Positions 1 to 7,149 of a stretch of 47,930 bases of DNA are shown piece by piece. A model generated the notes under the pieces. It was not told the DNA's origin, made no database searches, and was given only the letters and a program-made list of their open reading frames with translations. The translations under genes were made by a program, and so were the position numbers. Where the stretch lies: assembly GCA_017429205.1 (NCBI GenBank), contig JAFRPH010000025.1, forward strand, positions 1 through 47,930, written 5' to 3'. How positions within the stretch are numbered: the first letter of the stretch is position 1; each line of letters opens with the position of its first letter. The stretch is from Bacteroidales bacterium. Its GTDB lineage: Bacteria > Bacteroidota > Bacteroidia > Bacteroidales > UBA932.

Positions 1-372
1 AAAGAAACTACTCTTTATCATCCTCCAACCAGTGAACCAGACAGACAAGCAAATCAACGTGTGGATGGTGGTCCGGTTGGACGATTCCGACCGGAGGATG
101 CCAATCTGGTTGAACTCCTGGACTATGCGGGTTGCCGTCTTACGGTCACAGCCCCACAACCGGGCAAGTTCAACCTTGGATGCCTTGAATTGCCCGGGTT
201 GTAGGACAGCTGAATAGTTCTTTCCGGAGACCGTGGTTTCCTCCAGGACGGCCATCCGGATGAAGGTTTTGAGGCACTTCATCCGGAGGATATCCTGCTG
301 CTCGTCTGAGAGATAATCGAGCTGCGCATCATTGAGGGTGATGCTGTATCGGAGGTTCGTGATCTGACTCAT
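1..372 (-). CDS. Partial HTH-like protein of an integrated element (3' end outside window)
   Basis: An open frame starts at ATG 372 and runs off the window edge, giving 124 codons without a stop. The start overlaps the stop of the DUF3853 gene (ATGA), so the two are translationally coupled. The visible protein begins MSQITNLRYSITLNDAQLD. Residues about 65-100 (KVELARLWGCDRKTATRIVQ) read like a winged-helix or HTH segment: a short helix, a turn, then a recognition helix followed by FNQIGILRS. This suggests a DNA-binding or replication-type protein of the element. I do not recognise a named family and the C-terminus is not visible. Confidence 0.7.
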   Translation of the reverse strand, partial: MSQITNLRYSITLNDAQLDYLSDEQQDILRMKCLKTFIRMAVLEETTVSGKNYSAVLQPGQFKASKVELARLWGCDRKTATRIVQEFNQIGILRSESSNRTTIHTLICLSVWFTGWRMIKSSFF

Positions 373-713
373 CGCTGCTGGCTTCGCTTGGCAAGTTCAC
401 GCGCCTTGTCGACATCGAATACGATCCGTCGCCCGATACGGGAAACTATCGCATCCTTGAGGACTCCACCACCTTCGAAGGATCCATCCTCCTCACGTGG
501 TGTGCGCATGAGCCCATAAACCGTGGAATCAGAACAGCCGAGTTCAACGGCCAAGGCATGAATTCCTAAAGCTTTCTGCCCGATTGGAGCCTGGGAAGAT
601 CCAGCGTTCGGGGTAAGGGAGAGGGCGTAATGAGTGAGCTGGCAGTATTCCTCTCCGGTCATCTGCCAAAGGGGCTTTTCAAGGAGTCCTTCAATCTTGT
701 TTTTTGTTTCCAT
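369..713 (-). CDS. DUF3853 family protein
   Basis: This 114-residue protein matches the DUF3853 family, found on Bacteroidetes conjugative and mobilisable elements. The recognisable opening is IEGLLEKPLWQMTGEEYCQL. The middle (GIHALAVELGCSDSTVYGLM, about residues 49-68) and the basic end (RIGRRIVFDVDKARELA) look like a MerR/excisionase-type HTH, so a small DNA-binding role (excision or element gene control) is inferred, not shown. It overlaps the next gene by ATGA. No clear TAnnTTTG promoter was found upstream. The base composition is AT-richer than the chromosome to the right. Confidence 0.85.
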   Translation of the reverse strand: METKNKIEGLLEKPLWQMTGEEYCQLTHYALSLTPNAGSSQAPIGQKALGIHALAVELGCSDSTVYGLMRTPREEDGSFEGGGVLKDAIVSRIGRRIVFDVDKARELAKRSQQR

Positions 714-1046
714 ATACTTGAAGTTTTGTGTTAATCAACTTTGGTTTCATTCTCTTTCTGACCGGCATGTTTTTGTGTGATTCTGCCAACCTCGGAAGAA
801 AAATCGACCGAAAACCTGGGAATTATGGGTCACTTCCCAGGCTCAAGTTATGGATTAGGTCTATCTTCTAGGCTTCTCCAAGCGCCCTTTTGCGATTTTT
901 CCTCAAAAAATGAGGTTTCGAGTATACTTTTGCTCAAAAAATGGTACTCAGAATCTGAAGGGCATCCAAAAAGAGCAGATGCAGTTAAACAAAAATCCCT
1001 TCCGGAAGCGGAAGAGATTCTCAGTAAATCTGCCAGAAATCTGACA
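714..1046. other. Intergenic stretch with small repeats
   Basis: This 333-base gap contains no convincing gene; short open frames on both strands have no family look and overlap the ends of real genes. It holds an 8-bp inverted repeat (815-841), a 5-bp hairpin (CCTCA at 901-905, TGAGG at 911-915) and two direct copies of CTCAAAAAATG (902-912 and 933-943) spaced 31 bases apart, about three helical turns. Such spacing is compatible with protein binding on one DNA face, which is inference only. Confidence 0.5.
815..841 (-). terminator. Inverted repeat, possible terminator
   Basis: CCTGGGAA at 815-822 pairs perfectly with TTCCCAGG at 834-841 around an 11-base loop. On the minus strand the hairpin is followed by TTTTCGG and then a T-rich stretch. 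It could end transcription from the DUF1016 gene, although it lies about 200 bases beyond that stop codon. Confidence 0.35.
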
Positions 1047-2093
1047 TTATTCTTTCTTATTCTCCAAGCGGAGCTTCGCCTGTGCAATTTGCTTCTGGAG
1101 TTGGGCCTTCAGAAGGCCTTTGTCAGGCAACTCAGTGTAGTACTGGGAGACTTGGATACCTGCGTCACCTAGTTGGAGGAGCTGGATCTGCTCGTCGTTT
1201 CCTGCAGCGCAGAGGAGGAGACCGAGGGGACTTTCTTCTCCTGGTTGGCGTTCGTATTTATCCAACCAGCGGAGATAGAGTTCCATCTGGCCTTTATAGG
1301 CAGCTTTGAATTTCGTTTTCTTTAGATCTATGGCTACGAGCCGATGCAATTTCCGATGGTAGAAGAGCAAATCCAAGTAGAAATCTTCACCGTCGATAAT
1401 CATGCGCTTTTGCCTGTCCACGAAAGAAAAACCGCTGCCCAATTCCATTAGAAACTGCTGCATGCCGCTGATAATCATATCCTCTAAGTCTTTTTCACTG
1501 TAATACCCCTTTAGGCCGGTGAAATCCAGGAAGTAGGGACTCTTGAATACCAATTCCGGAGAAATAGAGCCTCTCTGTCTGACGGTAGATAGTTCTGAGC
1601 GTATGGCTTCTTCTGGTTTCCGACTGATGAGGGTACGCTCATAGAGCATTCCATCCATCTGGTCTCGCAACTTACGGACGCTCCATCGTTCATTGGCTGC
1701 CATTGTCACGTAAAACTCGCGAGCCAGGGCATCTTCCAACGGCAGGACCTCTAAGAATGCTGACCACGGCAATTGTGTCGACAGTGTTGACACAATCTGG
1801 AGATCGGCAAATTCCCGGGCGAACTGCATCATGCGACGGAGATTGCGGGTATTGAAGTCCTTGCCGTAAAGATCCATCAATTGTGCGGACAGCGTTGACA
1901 CTATTGCTTTGCCGTACTCGGCCCTCTTATCATGAAGGATATCGCGATTGACGCGTTCGCCGATATGCCAGTACATCAGAGTGAGTTCACTGTTCACGCT
2001 GATGGCAACCCGCTGCCGCGCCTCTTCGATTATCTGGCAGATGTCATTAAACAATCCGGAAGGGAAACTGATGCTTATGTCTGTCTGGCTCAT
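1047..2093 (-). CDS. DUF1016 / YhcG-type PDDEXK nuclease
   Basis: The 348-residue protein has the two-part form of the DUF1016 (YhcG) family. The N-terminal part (about 1-165) carries YWHIGERVN, AEYGKAIVSTLSAQL and FNTRNLRRMMQFA. The C-terminal part (about 180-330) is a PDDEXK nuclease fold with DFYLDLLFYHRKLHRLVAIDLK, where the D of FYLDLLFY and the DLK form the expected acidic-lysine core. Family members are found on mobile elements and near restriction or defence genes; a nuclease role is known for the fold and inferred here. A TAnnTTTG box lies at 2111-2118. It sits between the integrase and the DUF3853 gene, so it is cargo or a core gene of the element. Confidence 0.88.
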   Translation of the reverse strand: MSQTDISISFPSGLFNDICQIIEEARQRVAISVNSELTLMYWHIGERVNRDILHDKRAEYGKAIVSTLSAQLMDLYGKDFNTRNLRRMMQFAREFADLQIVSTLSTQLPWSAFLEVLPLEDALAREFYVTMAANERWSVRKLRDQMDGMLYERTLISRKPEEAIRSELSTVRQRGSISPELVFKSPYFLDFTGLKGYYSEKDLEDMIISGMQQFLMELGSGFSFVDRQKRMIIDGEDFYLDLLFYHRKLHRLVAIDLKKTKFKAAYKGQMELYLRWLDKYERQPGEESPLGLLLCAAGNDEQIQLLQLGDAGIQVSQYYTELPDKGLLKAQLQKQIAQAKLRLENKKE

Positions 2094-2110
2094 GGGCTCT
2101 GTTTTTCAAC

Positions 2111-2118
2111 CAAATTTA
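2111..2118 (-). promoter_or_regulatory. Promoter -7 box for the DUF1016 gene
   Basis: On the minus strand TAAATTTG fits the Bacteroidetes -7 consensus TAnnTTTG and lies 17 bases before the ATG at 2093. A weak -33 element (TTCG) is about 20 bases upstream. Confidence 0.5.
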
Positions 2119-2147
2119 CAACTATTTCTTAGTTATTACGAAAACGA

Positions 2148-3512
2148 TTAGATTAACCCGTTGAACTTAGTCATCGAGCTGGCCTTGATGGAGTCCACGA
2201 TGTCGATGTAAGGCTTCATAGCCTTATAATCGGAGTGGCCGGTCCATTTCATCACCACATTCGGCGGGATACCGAGCGAAAGGGCGTTGACAACAAAAGA
2301 GCGTCGGCCGGTATGGGTTCCCACCAGTTCCCATTTGGGGTGGATCTCGTCAATACGGACATTGCCTTTGTAGGATGTGATGCGAATCGGATCATTGATT
2401 TCGGCCAATTTGCACAGTTCCTTGAGGTCCCGATTCATCGCCTGATTGGTGTAGTTGGGTAAGGCCTTGTTGTCCTTGAAAGGGATATCTTTGTACTTAT
2501 CGAGGATGGCCTTAGTAATATCGTTCAACTCAATGGAGATACTATCCGCCGTTTTGACGGTAGTAATCTCAATATGGTCTCCTTTGACATCACTCCGACG
2601 AAGGTTGTTGACATCAGAGTGCCTGAGACCAGAGAAGCAGCAAAAGAGGAAGATGTCCCGAATAGGGTCCAGATACGCCAAATCTCCGGGCAACTCCAGT
2701 TTACGGATACGTGTCATTTCCTCCTTGGTAAGGTAGATGACCTTCTTTTGAGTCATCTTCAAGGTCGGTTTGAAGGTCTTATATGTAAGGTTGGTATTGT
2801 ACCCTCGTTCGGTCGCCCAGTTCAAATACCAGCGAAGGTATCTAAGTTTTTTCTCAATGGTGGCATTCTTCAAGCCGGTGATGTCATCGTGGTCATACTT
2901 TTCCCTATCGCCTTTCTTCTTACGGGGTGTCCGGAGGGTTTTGTTGTCTCGCAAATAAGCAACGAATTCTGTTAACGTCGGTTCTGTCAGATCAGAGAAT
3001 TTGATACTGCTTTTGAAAGCCTGCAAGTCACGTTTCAATGAGGCCCACTTTTCAAATGTGCCTTCCGTCCATGCGTTTTTCTCACCACCCTCCTTCACGA
3101 ACTTTTCAAAGGTCGCAAAGAAGTCCGGATTACTGGGTTTACGTTCCTTCTTTGGCTCAGGATCAGGACGCTTCGGGATCGTTCCCTGCAAACGGTCTTC
3201 GTAGGTTTTTTGCAGTTCACTGACCGACGGAATCTTATCAGTCGCCTCATAAAACAGGAAAGAAGACTCCATCTGGTCCTTGATATTCCGAAGCTCCGTG
3301 TTGATGGAAAGGGCTGTTTCGCCCTTAGGCCCTTTATAACCATCTTTTACCAGTTGGTTGCCTTCATCCCAAGCAGACTTGTCATTGATTTGACAACCAG
3401 TCTTGAAATCGATCCTCTGCCCGTTGAATGTAGCGCGGAGTCGGATTTGGAAAAGACTCTTGTCCTTCCCATAAGCCCGCAGTTTGAAAGCGACATTTCT
3501 CTTTATCTTCAT
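2148..3512 (-). CDS. Tyrosine recombinase / integrase
   Basis: This 454-residue site-specific recombinase would catalyse integration and excision of the element through a covalent DNA-tyrosine intermediate. Order of domains: an N-terminal arm-binding region (about 1-120), a SAM-like core-binding domain (about 130-240) and a catalytic domain (about 255-440). The catalytic set is complete: Arg297 (SGLRHSD), Lys320 (TVKT), His400 and Arg403 (GTHTGRRSF), His426 (WTGHSD) and nucleophile Tyr435 (KPYIDI). It reads away from the presumed right end of the element, the usual position for an integrase next to its attachment site. A good promoter lies at 3581-3611. Nothing suggests that it is broken. Confidence 0.95.
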   Translation of the reverse strand: MKIKRNVAFKLRAYGKDKSLFQIRLRATFNGQRIDFKTGCQINDKSAWDEGNQLVKDGYKGPKGETALSINTELRNIKDQMESSFLFYEATDKIPSVSELQKTYEDRLQGTIPKRPDPEPKKERKPSNPDFFATFEKFVKEGGEKNAWTEGTFEKWASLKRDLQAFKSSIKFSDLTEPTLTEFVAYLRDNKTLRTPRKKKGDREKYDHDDITGLKNATIEKKLRYLRWYLNWATERGYNTNLTYKTFKPTLKMTQKKVIYLTKEEMTRIRKLELPGDLAYLDPIRDIFLFCCFSGLRHSDVNNLRRSDVKGDHIEITTVKTADSISIELNDITKAILDKYKDIPFKDNKALPNYTNQAMNRDLKELCKLAEINDPIRITSYKGNVRIDEIHPKWELVGTHTGRRSFVVNALSLGIPPNVVMKWTGHSDYKAMKPYIDIVDSIKASSMTKFNGLI

Positions 3513-3580
3513 AGCGTCTCCTTGTTAAATCGTGCCCCAATAATGCCCCAATTTTGTGCAATATCAAGTAACATCACTGG

Positions 3581-3611
3581 CAAAGATACGCAATAGAAAG
3601 CACTCCTGCAA
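3581..3611 (-). promoter_or_regulatory. Promoter of the integrase gene
   Basis: On the minus strand, TTGC (3608-3611), a 19-base spacer and TATCTTTG (3581-3588) match the Bacteroidetes primary sigma consensus. Transcription would start near 3573 and leave about 60 bases of leader before the integrase ATG. Confidence 0.75.
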
Positions 3612-3639
3612 GGGTTTGTAAAGGATGTTTAAGTTGATT

Positions 3640-3661
3640 TTCGAGCCTCGTCCGCACCGCA
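3640..3661 (+). other. Possible tRNA 3'-end fragment and attachment site
   Basis: TTCGAGC followed by C fits a tRNA T-loop (T54 T55 C56 R57 A58 and C61). It would be followed by a T-stem strand CTCGT, an acceptor strand CCGCACC and a discriminator G at 3659. No matching 5' half lies directly to the left, where the sequence is AT-richer element DNA. A strong terminator follows at once. I infer the right end of an element inserted in the 3' end of a tRNA gene, with the rest of the tRNA at the other end, outside the window. A chance match is possible. Confidence 0.3.
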
Positions 3662-3710
3662 GAAACGGAGTTTAGGTCCTTGGACCTGGACTCCGTTTCT
3701 TGTTTTATTT
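3661..3710 (+). terminator. Strong intrinsic terminator
   Basis: AGAAACGGAGT (3661-3671) pairs perfectly with ACTCCGTTTCT (3690-3700), and inside it AGGTCC (3674-3679) pairs with GGACCT (3682-3687) around TT. The T-rich tail TGTTTTATTT follows. It would stop transcription arriving from the left on the plus strand, fitting the end of a tRNA or other RNA gene. Confidence 0.8.
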
Positions 3711-3749
3711 ACCGGAGGAAGACCCCCGGACCCCCTCCGTCGCTTCGCT
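3711..3749 (+). repeat. 39-bp direct repeat, copy 1
   Basis: This copy begins ACCGGAGGAAGACCCCC and ends CGTCGCTTCGCT. It is identical over 39 bases to 3777-3815 and starts immediately after the terminator tail. Between the copies, TTCGAAGCATGCTGCTTCG contains small palindromes (TTCGAA, GCATGC). No gene reads through it convincingly. Confidence 0.85.
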
Positions 3750-3776
3750 TCGAAGCATGCTGCTTCGTCTAACCAC

Positions 3777-3815
3777 ACCGGAGGAAGACCCCCGGACCCC
3801 CTCCGTCGCTTCGCT
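3777..3815 (+). repeat. 39-bp direct repeat, copy 2
   Basis: Second identical copy, 66 bases after the start of copy 1. Its GC-rich form with CGCTTCGCT ends resembles dispersed intergenic repeats, but no further copy was seen in the window. Confidence 0.85.
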
Positions 3816-3905
3816 CCAAGCCATATCTTGCCCTTCCCCCAGCCTATGGCCCGTTGGCTCCATCCTCGGGGCCCGTTGGGGCCGGACCCGTGACCCTCTA
3901 CCTTA

Positions 3906-4037
3906 CCGCGTTTACAAGAAAACGCCAATCTATGCATTCCACGTGTAAACGCGGAACAAAAAATGCCCCTTTTGGCCCAAAACCCTTCCGCGTTTACAAC
4001 ATATCGCCCCTCCACAGCCCTCCAAGTGTAAACGCGG
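3906..4037 (+). repeat. 132-bp double-hairpin repeat, copy A (RAYT-1 associated)
   Basis: The arm CCGCGTTTACA and its inverse TGTAAACGCGG occur twice: 3906-3916 with 3944-3954 (27-base loop) and 3988-3998 with 4027-4037 (28-base loop), separated by 33 bases. The spacing 11-27-11-33-11-28-11 is the same in copies B and C. The loops are diverged but alignable, the second loop carrying CCTCCACAGCCCTCCAAG. This copy lies 1.7 kb from the transposase gene, with no transposase of its own, as expected for a repeat moved in trans. Confidence 0.92.
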
Positions 4038-4197
4038 CAAACCACCCGGCCTGCCTGGACGCCTGTACGCCTGCACGGGCCCCGCCCGAACACGCGCCCC
4101 CCGCCCCCTACCGTGGACGTAGATCCCTCACCGGAACCTACGGCCACGCCCAGTGTGAGGAGAGCATCGTTGTTTAGCATAAAATATTTTTCTTTTT

Positions 4198-4239
4198 TGC
4201 CAAGTTTATTTGGCATTTTGAAAAATTTGCTTACCTTTG
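4198..4239 (+). promoter_or_regulatory. Promoter with a candidate operator (membrane protein-XRE operon)
   Basis: TTTG (4209-4212), a 19-base spacer and TACCTTTG (4232-4239) form a full Bacteroidetes promoter. The inverted repeat TGCCAA (4198-4203), six bases, TTGGCA (4210-4215) covers the -33 element. The small XRE repressor-like protein encoded by the second gene of the operon could bind it and control its own synthesis; this is inference. Confidence 0.7.
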
Positions 4240-4263
4240 CCACAGAACAACAAAACGAACGTT

Positions 4264-4746
4264 ATGCAAAAGAAAAGTATCCTCATGCCACATGCCTGCC
4301 ACAAGGTCGGCTGGTGGCTCCTGCTTCTGATTCCCTTGGTATGGGGGGCCTACGAGATTCTCTACCGTTTCTTCCGCGAGACGAACCTCTTCGCGGTGGT
4401 CAATAACAATAGCCGGTTCATCACGATGGTCTTTTATCTCGTGGTTATCGCGGCGGCTTTTCTGATCTGCCTATCCAAGGAAAAGGTCGAGGACGAGATG
4501 GTTTCGCAGTATCGACTCAGGGCCATCGGCATATCGGCCTATGTCAATTTCCTCCTTTTCCTGGGATTCTGGCTTTTCGGCGCGCTGGACCATGGTTTCC
4601 GCTTCGGTCACGGGGAATCCTGGTGGGGAATCGTTTACAGGACGATGCAGATGTTCTTCGGCCTGATCCCCCTCACGACGGCCGGCCTGTACTACCTCGT
4701 TTTCAAGTGGATGCTCTGGCGTTCCAGGAAGGAGGAGACCCTATGA
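4264..4746 (+). CDS. Small integral membrane protein paired with an XRE regulator
   Basis: This 160-residue protein has four hydrophobic segments: about 10-30 (GWWLLLLIPLVWGAYEILY), 47-70 (MVFYLVVIAAAFLICL), 88-110 (AYVNFLLFLGFWLFGAL) and 125-148 (MQMFFGLIPLTTAGLYYLVF). I chose ATG 4264 because an earlier in-frame ATG at 4237 lies inside the -7 box and would be before the transcript start. The stop overlaps the start of the XRE gene (ATGA). Pairs of a small DUF-type membrane protein and a 66-70 residue XRE protein occur widely in bacteria; the role of the membrane partner, perhaps sensing, is not known. No enzyme motif is visible. Confidence 0.85.
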   Translation: MQKKSILMPHACHKVGWWLLLLIPLVWGAYEILYRFFRETNLFAVVNNNSRFITMVFYLVVIAAAFLICLSKEKVEDEMVSQYRLRAIGISAYVNFLLFLGFWLFGALDHGFRFGHGESWWGIVYRTMQMFFGLIPLTTAGLYYLVFKWMLWRSRKEETL

Positions 4747-4943
4747 AGAACACCGTGCGCGTAGAGAGGGCGATCCTGGACATCACCCAGCAGCAGCTGG
4801 CCGATGCCATCGGCGTCAGCCGCAACACCATCAACTCCATCGAATCGGGCAAGTACGTTCCCTCCACCGTCCTCGCCCTCAAGATCGCCCGCCACTTCAA
4901 CAAGCCCGTCGACAGCATCTTCCAGCTGGACGAGAACGATTGA
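4743..4943 (+). CDS. Small XRE/Cro-family transcriptional regulator
   Basis: This 66-residue protein is little more than a Cro/C1-type helix-turn-helix: RAILDITQQQLADAIGVSRN, then TINSIESGKYVPSTVLALKI. It ends NKPVDSIFQLDEND, like the YozG group of minimal regulators. It would bind DNA as a dimer. The ATG at 4743 overlaps the membrane protein stop by four bases, so the two are co-translated. The palindrome TGCCAA-N6-TTGGCA in the operon promoter is a natural candidate target (inference). The convergent HD gene ends 42 bases downstream with no clear terminator between. Confidence 0.9.
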   Translation: MKNTVRVERAILDITQQQLADAIGVSRNTINSIESGKYVPSTVLALKIARHFNKPVDSIFQLDEND

Positions 4944-4985
4944 CAGGCAATCGCTTAGTTGTTCAGGGGCGCACCGGCAAGTGCA

Positions 4986-5573
4986 TCAAGCGAGCGTCTT
5001 GCTTTCTTCCGCGACACGGGCCTCGCAATCCCGCATGGCGTAAATCGTCTTCTGCAGGAGGTCGTCCAGTGGCCAGCCCAGCATCTCCGCCCCCTGCTCG
5101 ATCACCTCACGCGAGCAGCCTGCCGCGAAGGTCTTCACCTTGTATTTCTTCTTGAGCGATTTCAGTTCCATGTCCTGGACGCTCTTGGACGGACGCATCA
5201 GGGCGGTGGCTCCGATCAGTCCGGTCAATTCGTCGGTGGCGAAAAGCACCTTCTCCATCAGATGCTCCGGCTTCACGTCCACGTGCAAGCCATACGCGTG
5301 GCTGCAGATGGCATGGATCATATCCTCCCCCACGCCCCCTTCCCGCAACAGTTCCGGCGCCTTGATGCAATGCTGTTCGGGATACTGCTCGAAATCGATA
5401 TCGTGCAGCAGTCCCACCAGCCCCCAGAACTCCTCCTCATCGGCAAAGCCCAGTTCCCGGGCATACCAGCGCATCACCCCCTCCACCGTCAGCGCATGCT
5501 GCAGATGAAACGGGTCCTTGTTATACTTCCTCAGCAGCGCCACCGCCGCCTCCCTGGTAATCTTGCTTTCCAT
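4986..5573 (-). CDS. HD-domain phosphohydrolase
   Basis: This 195-residue cytoplasmic protein has the metal-binding set of the HD superfamily: His26 (LQHAL), His57-Asp58 (GLLHDIDFEQYPEQH), the later His in ICSHAYG and Asp in FATDELTGLI. The family hydrolyses phosphate esters, often of nucleotides; the substrate is not known here. ATG 5573 was chosen because an in-frame upstream start at 5603 lies within the -7 box at 5601-5608. A purine-rich AAGGAAG directly precedes the chosen ATG. It stands alone on its strand, between the XRE gene and repeat copy B. Confidence 0.88.
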   Translation of the reverse strand: MESKITREAAVALLRKYNKDPFHLQHALTVEGVMRWYARELGFADEEEFWGLVGLLHDIDFEQYPEQHCIKAPELLREGGVGEDMIHAICSHAYGLHVDVKPEHLMEKVLFATDELTGLIGATALMRPSKSVQDMELKSLKKKYKVKTFAAGCSREVIEQGAEMLGWPLDDLLQKTIYAMRDCEARVAEESKTLA

Positions 5574-5600
5574 CTTCCTTTGACCTGAATGATTCAAACT

Positions 5601-5631
5601 CAAAGATATCCAACAATCTACAATAATCCAA
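5601..5631 (-). promoter_or_regulatory. Promoter of the HD hydrolase gene
   Basis: On the minus strand, TTGG (5628-5631), a 19-base spacer and TATCTTTG (5601-5608) match the Bacteroidetes consensus. This position excludes the longer reading frame start at 5603. Confidence 0.7.
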
Positions 5632-5729
5632 GCCCCCTCCCCGGCCTTTTACCCAGCCCCACCGCCTTATCCCGCTCCCGCCAGCAGCTGCTTCGCCCCG
5701 CCAGCTATCGCTTCACCCCCCGCCTTTTG

Positions 5730-5861
5730 CCGCGTTTACAAATAAACGCCACTCTACGCATTCTGCGTGTAAACGCGGCACTGAAAACGGCCCAAAACGC
5801 CGAAAACCTCGCCGCGTTTACAGCAAATCGGCCCTACACTGCCCTCCAAGTGTAAACGCGG
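5730..5861 (+). repeat. 132-bp double-hairpin repeat, copy B (RAYT-1 associated)
   Basis: CCGCGTTTACA/TGTAAACGCGG pairs lie at 5730-5740 with 5768-5778 and 5812-5822 with 5851-5861; all four arms are perfect. It begins 42 bases beyond the transposase stop codon and has the same orientation as copies A and C. Its first loop agrees with copy A at 21 of 27 positions. Like copy C it is followed by a GGGCGGGCCC-like stretch. Confidence 0.92.
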
Positions 5862-5903
5862 CAAGCTCGGGACGGGCCCAGGCATACAGCGCACATCAAC
5901 GGG

Positions 5904-6827
5904 TCACGGTGCGAGGACGAGACAGCGCCGGATCTGTTTGTCCGGAAGATGAAACTCTTCCTTCAACATCCGGGCGATCCGCGTCTTCTGAGTGCCGGAA
6001 AGGCAGTAGACGGAAGTCACGCCGTAACCGGGAAGGATGTCCTTGTCGATGAGACGGCACACGTCCATGTCCTGCATACGGCCGGGGTTAAAGTTCCGTC
6101 CATATTCATTGGCAAGGAGTTGATCGATGGACTTTGGGTCAAGACCAGGTTCCACGTCCGCGATCGTAATGGGCTTCCCCGTCCCGTCCTTCTTCTGCTC
6201 TTCCTCCCAGGTCTCGTCCGTCAGGCGGTTCATCTGGTACAGGAAATTGCGGGCGGAGGAATAGAACATCTCCACCTGGCGGATCTCCATGAAACTCCGA
6301 CGAAGGAACACCCCGCGTCCGTCCATTACATAGGAGTCCGGGAAATCGGCGAAACGCGGGAGGAAGGATGCGATGTCCGACCGCTTCGTGTAAACGGCCG
6401 GGGGCAGCACTTGGCCCAAGTCGGCGGCGAACATTTCTTGGATCGAACTGTAGGGATAACCGAAAGCGGTGGCAGCCGCGCAGTGGTGAAGGCCGTTCCG
6501 GAAGATATAATTGTTGAGAACCAGCTGGTGATTGAATCCATTCACCCGCAGCACATAGGTGCCCTTCTCCCCCATCCGTCCGGTCCGGCCATACTTTCCG
6601 TTGAAGTATTTGGTATACGACATCCGGGTACGGCCGGCGAATTGGGTCGGCTGCCGGGTAAAGGCATTCAGGTGGACATGGTTGGACATCTCGGCATCCG
6701 ACAGGATCTCCGACTGGGTCCTGAAAGCCTCGATGGCCATGATGTTGACGAACATCCCGTGGTCCGCTTCGTCGCGGAACATCACCTCGTCGTGCGAGGT
6801 GAAACAAATGCTGTACGACTCTTTCAT
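5904..6827 (-). CDS. HUH (Y1) single-strand transposase, RAYT-type (RAYT-1)
   Basis: This 307-residue protein belongs to the IS200/REP-associated Y1 transposases. Residues 47-56 (MSNHVHLNAF) carry the metal-binding HUH motif (His50, His52). Residues 71-90 resemble the family's fN-k-gr-G region. Tyr107 in NNYIFRNG, followed by GYPYSS, is the likely nucleophile that attacks DNA. A C-terminal extension of about 170 residues ends in an HTH-like piece (SGTQKTRIARMLKEEFHL). I chose ATG 6827; an upstream in-frame start at 6977 would read back through repeat copy C. The gene lacks IS ends of its own and is bracketed by direct copies B and C of the 132-bp repeat, so it is inferred to act on that repeat. 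Confidence 0.88.
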   Translation of the reverse strand: MKESYSICFTSHDEVMFRDEADHGMFVNIMAIEAFRTQSEILSDAEMSNHVHLNAFTRQPTQFAGRTRMSYTKYFNGKYGRTGRMGEKGTYVLRVNGFNHQLVLNNYIFRNGLHHCAAATAFGYPYSSIQEMFAADLGQVLPPAVYTKRSDIASFLPRFADFPDSYVMDGRGVFLRRSFMEIRQVEMFYSSARNFLYQMNRLTDETWEEEQKKDGTGKPITIADVEPGLDPKSIDQLLANEYGRNFNPGRMQDMDVCRLIDKDILPGYGVTSVYCLSGTQKTRIARMLKEEFHLPDKQIRRCLVLAP

Positions 6828-6925
6828 GTCGCAAAGCAAAGAAAAAGAACCGGGAAGCCCTAAAAACGGCCCATTGAAAATCTCGCAGGCCAATTGCCTG
6901 TCAATAAGCGCATTGCGCCTTTTTA

Positions 6926-7057
6926 CCGCGTTTACAGAAAACCGTCCTCGTACAAAATACACGTGTAAACGCGGCACGGAAAACGGCCAAAAACGGCCAA
7001 AATGGCGCCGCGTTTACAAGAAATCGGCCCTCCACGGCCCTTCAAGTGTAAACGCGG
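6926..7057 (+). repeat. 132-bp double-hairpin repeat, copy C (RAYT-1 associated)
   Basis: Arm pairs lie at 6926-6936 with 6964-6974 and 7008-7018 with 7047-7057, with spacing identical to copies A and B. It sits 98 bases upstream of the transposase ATG. The second loop (AATCGGCCCTCCACGGCCC) is nearly that of copy B; the first loop is the most diverged of the three, showing that the arms are kept while loops drift. Confidence 0.92.
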
Positions 7058-7149
7058 CAGACGGGGCGGGCCCGAGAAGACAGCGCGCCGCACGCGACAC
7101 GGATCCGGACATAGAGCCGAGCAAACAGCGAGAAAAAAAGTCCTATCGA

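Noticed and set aside
3629..4243. 204-codon minus-strand open frame across the repeat region
   Set aside because: It reads through the terminator, both 39-bp repeats and hairpin copy A; the protein repeats follow the DNA repeats and there is no known fold.
3906..7057. CRISPR-like array
   Set aside because: Repeats are 132 bp, only three, separated by genes and unequal distances, and no cas gene is present.
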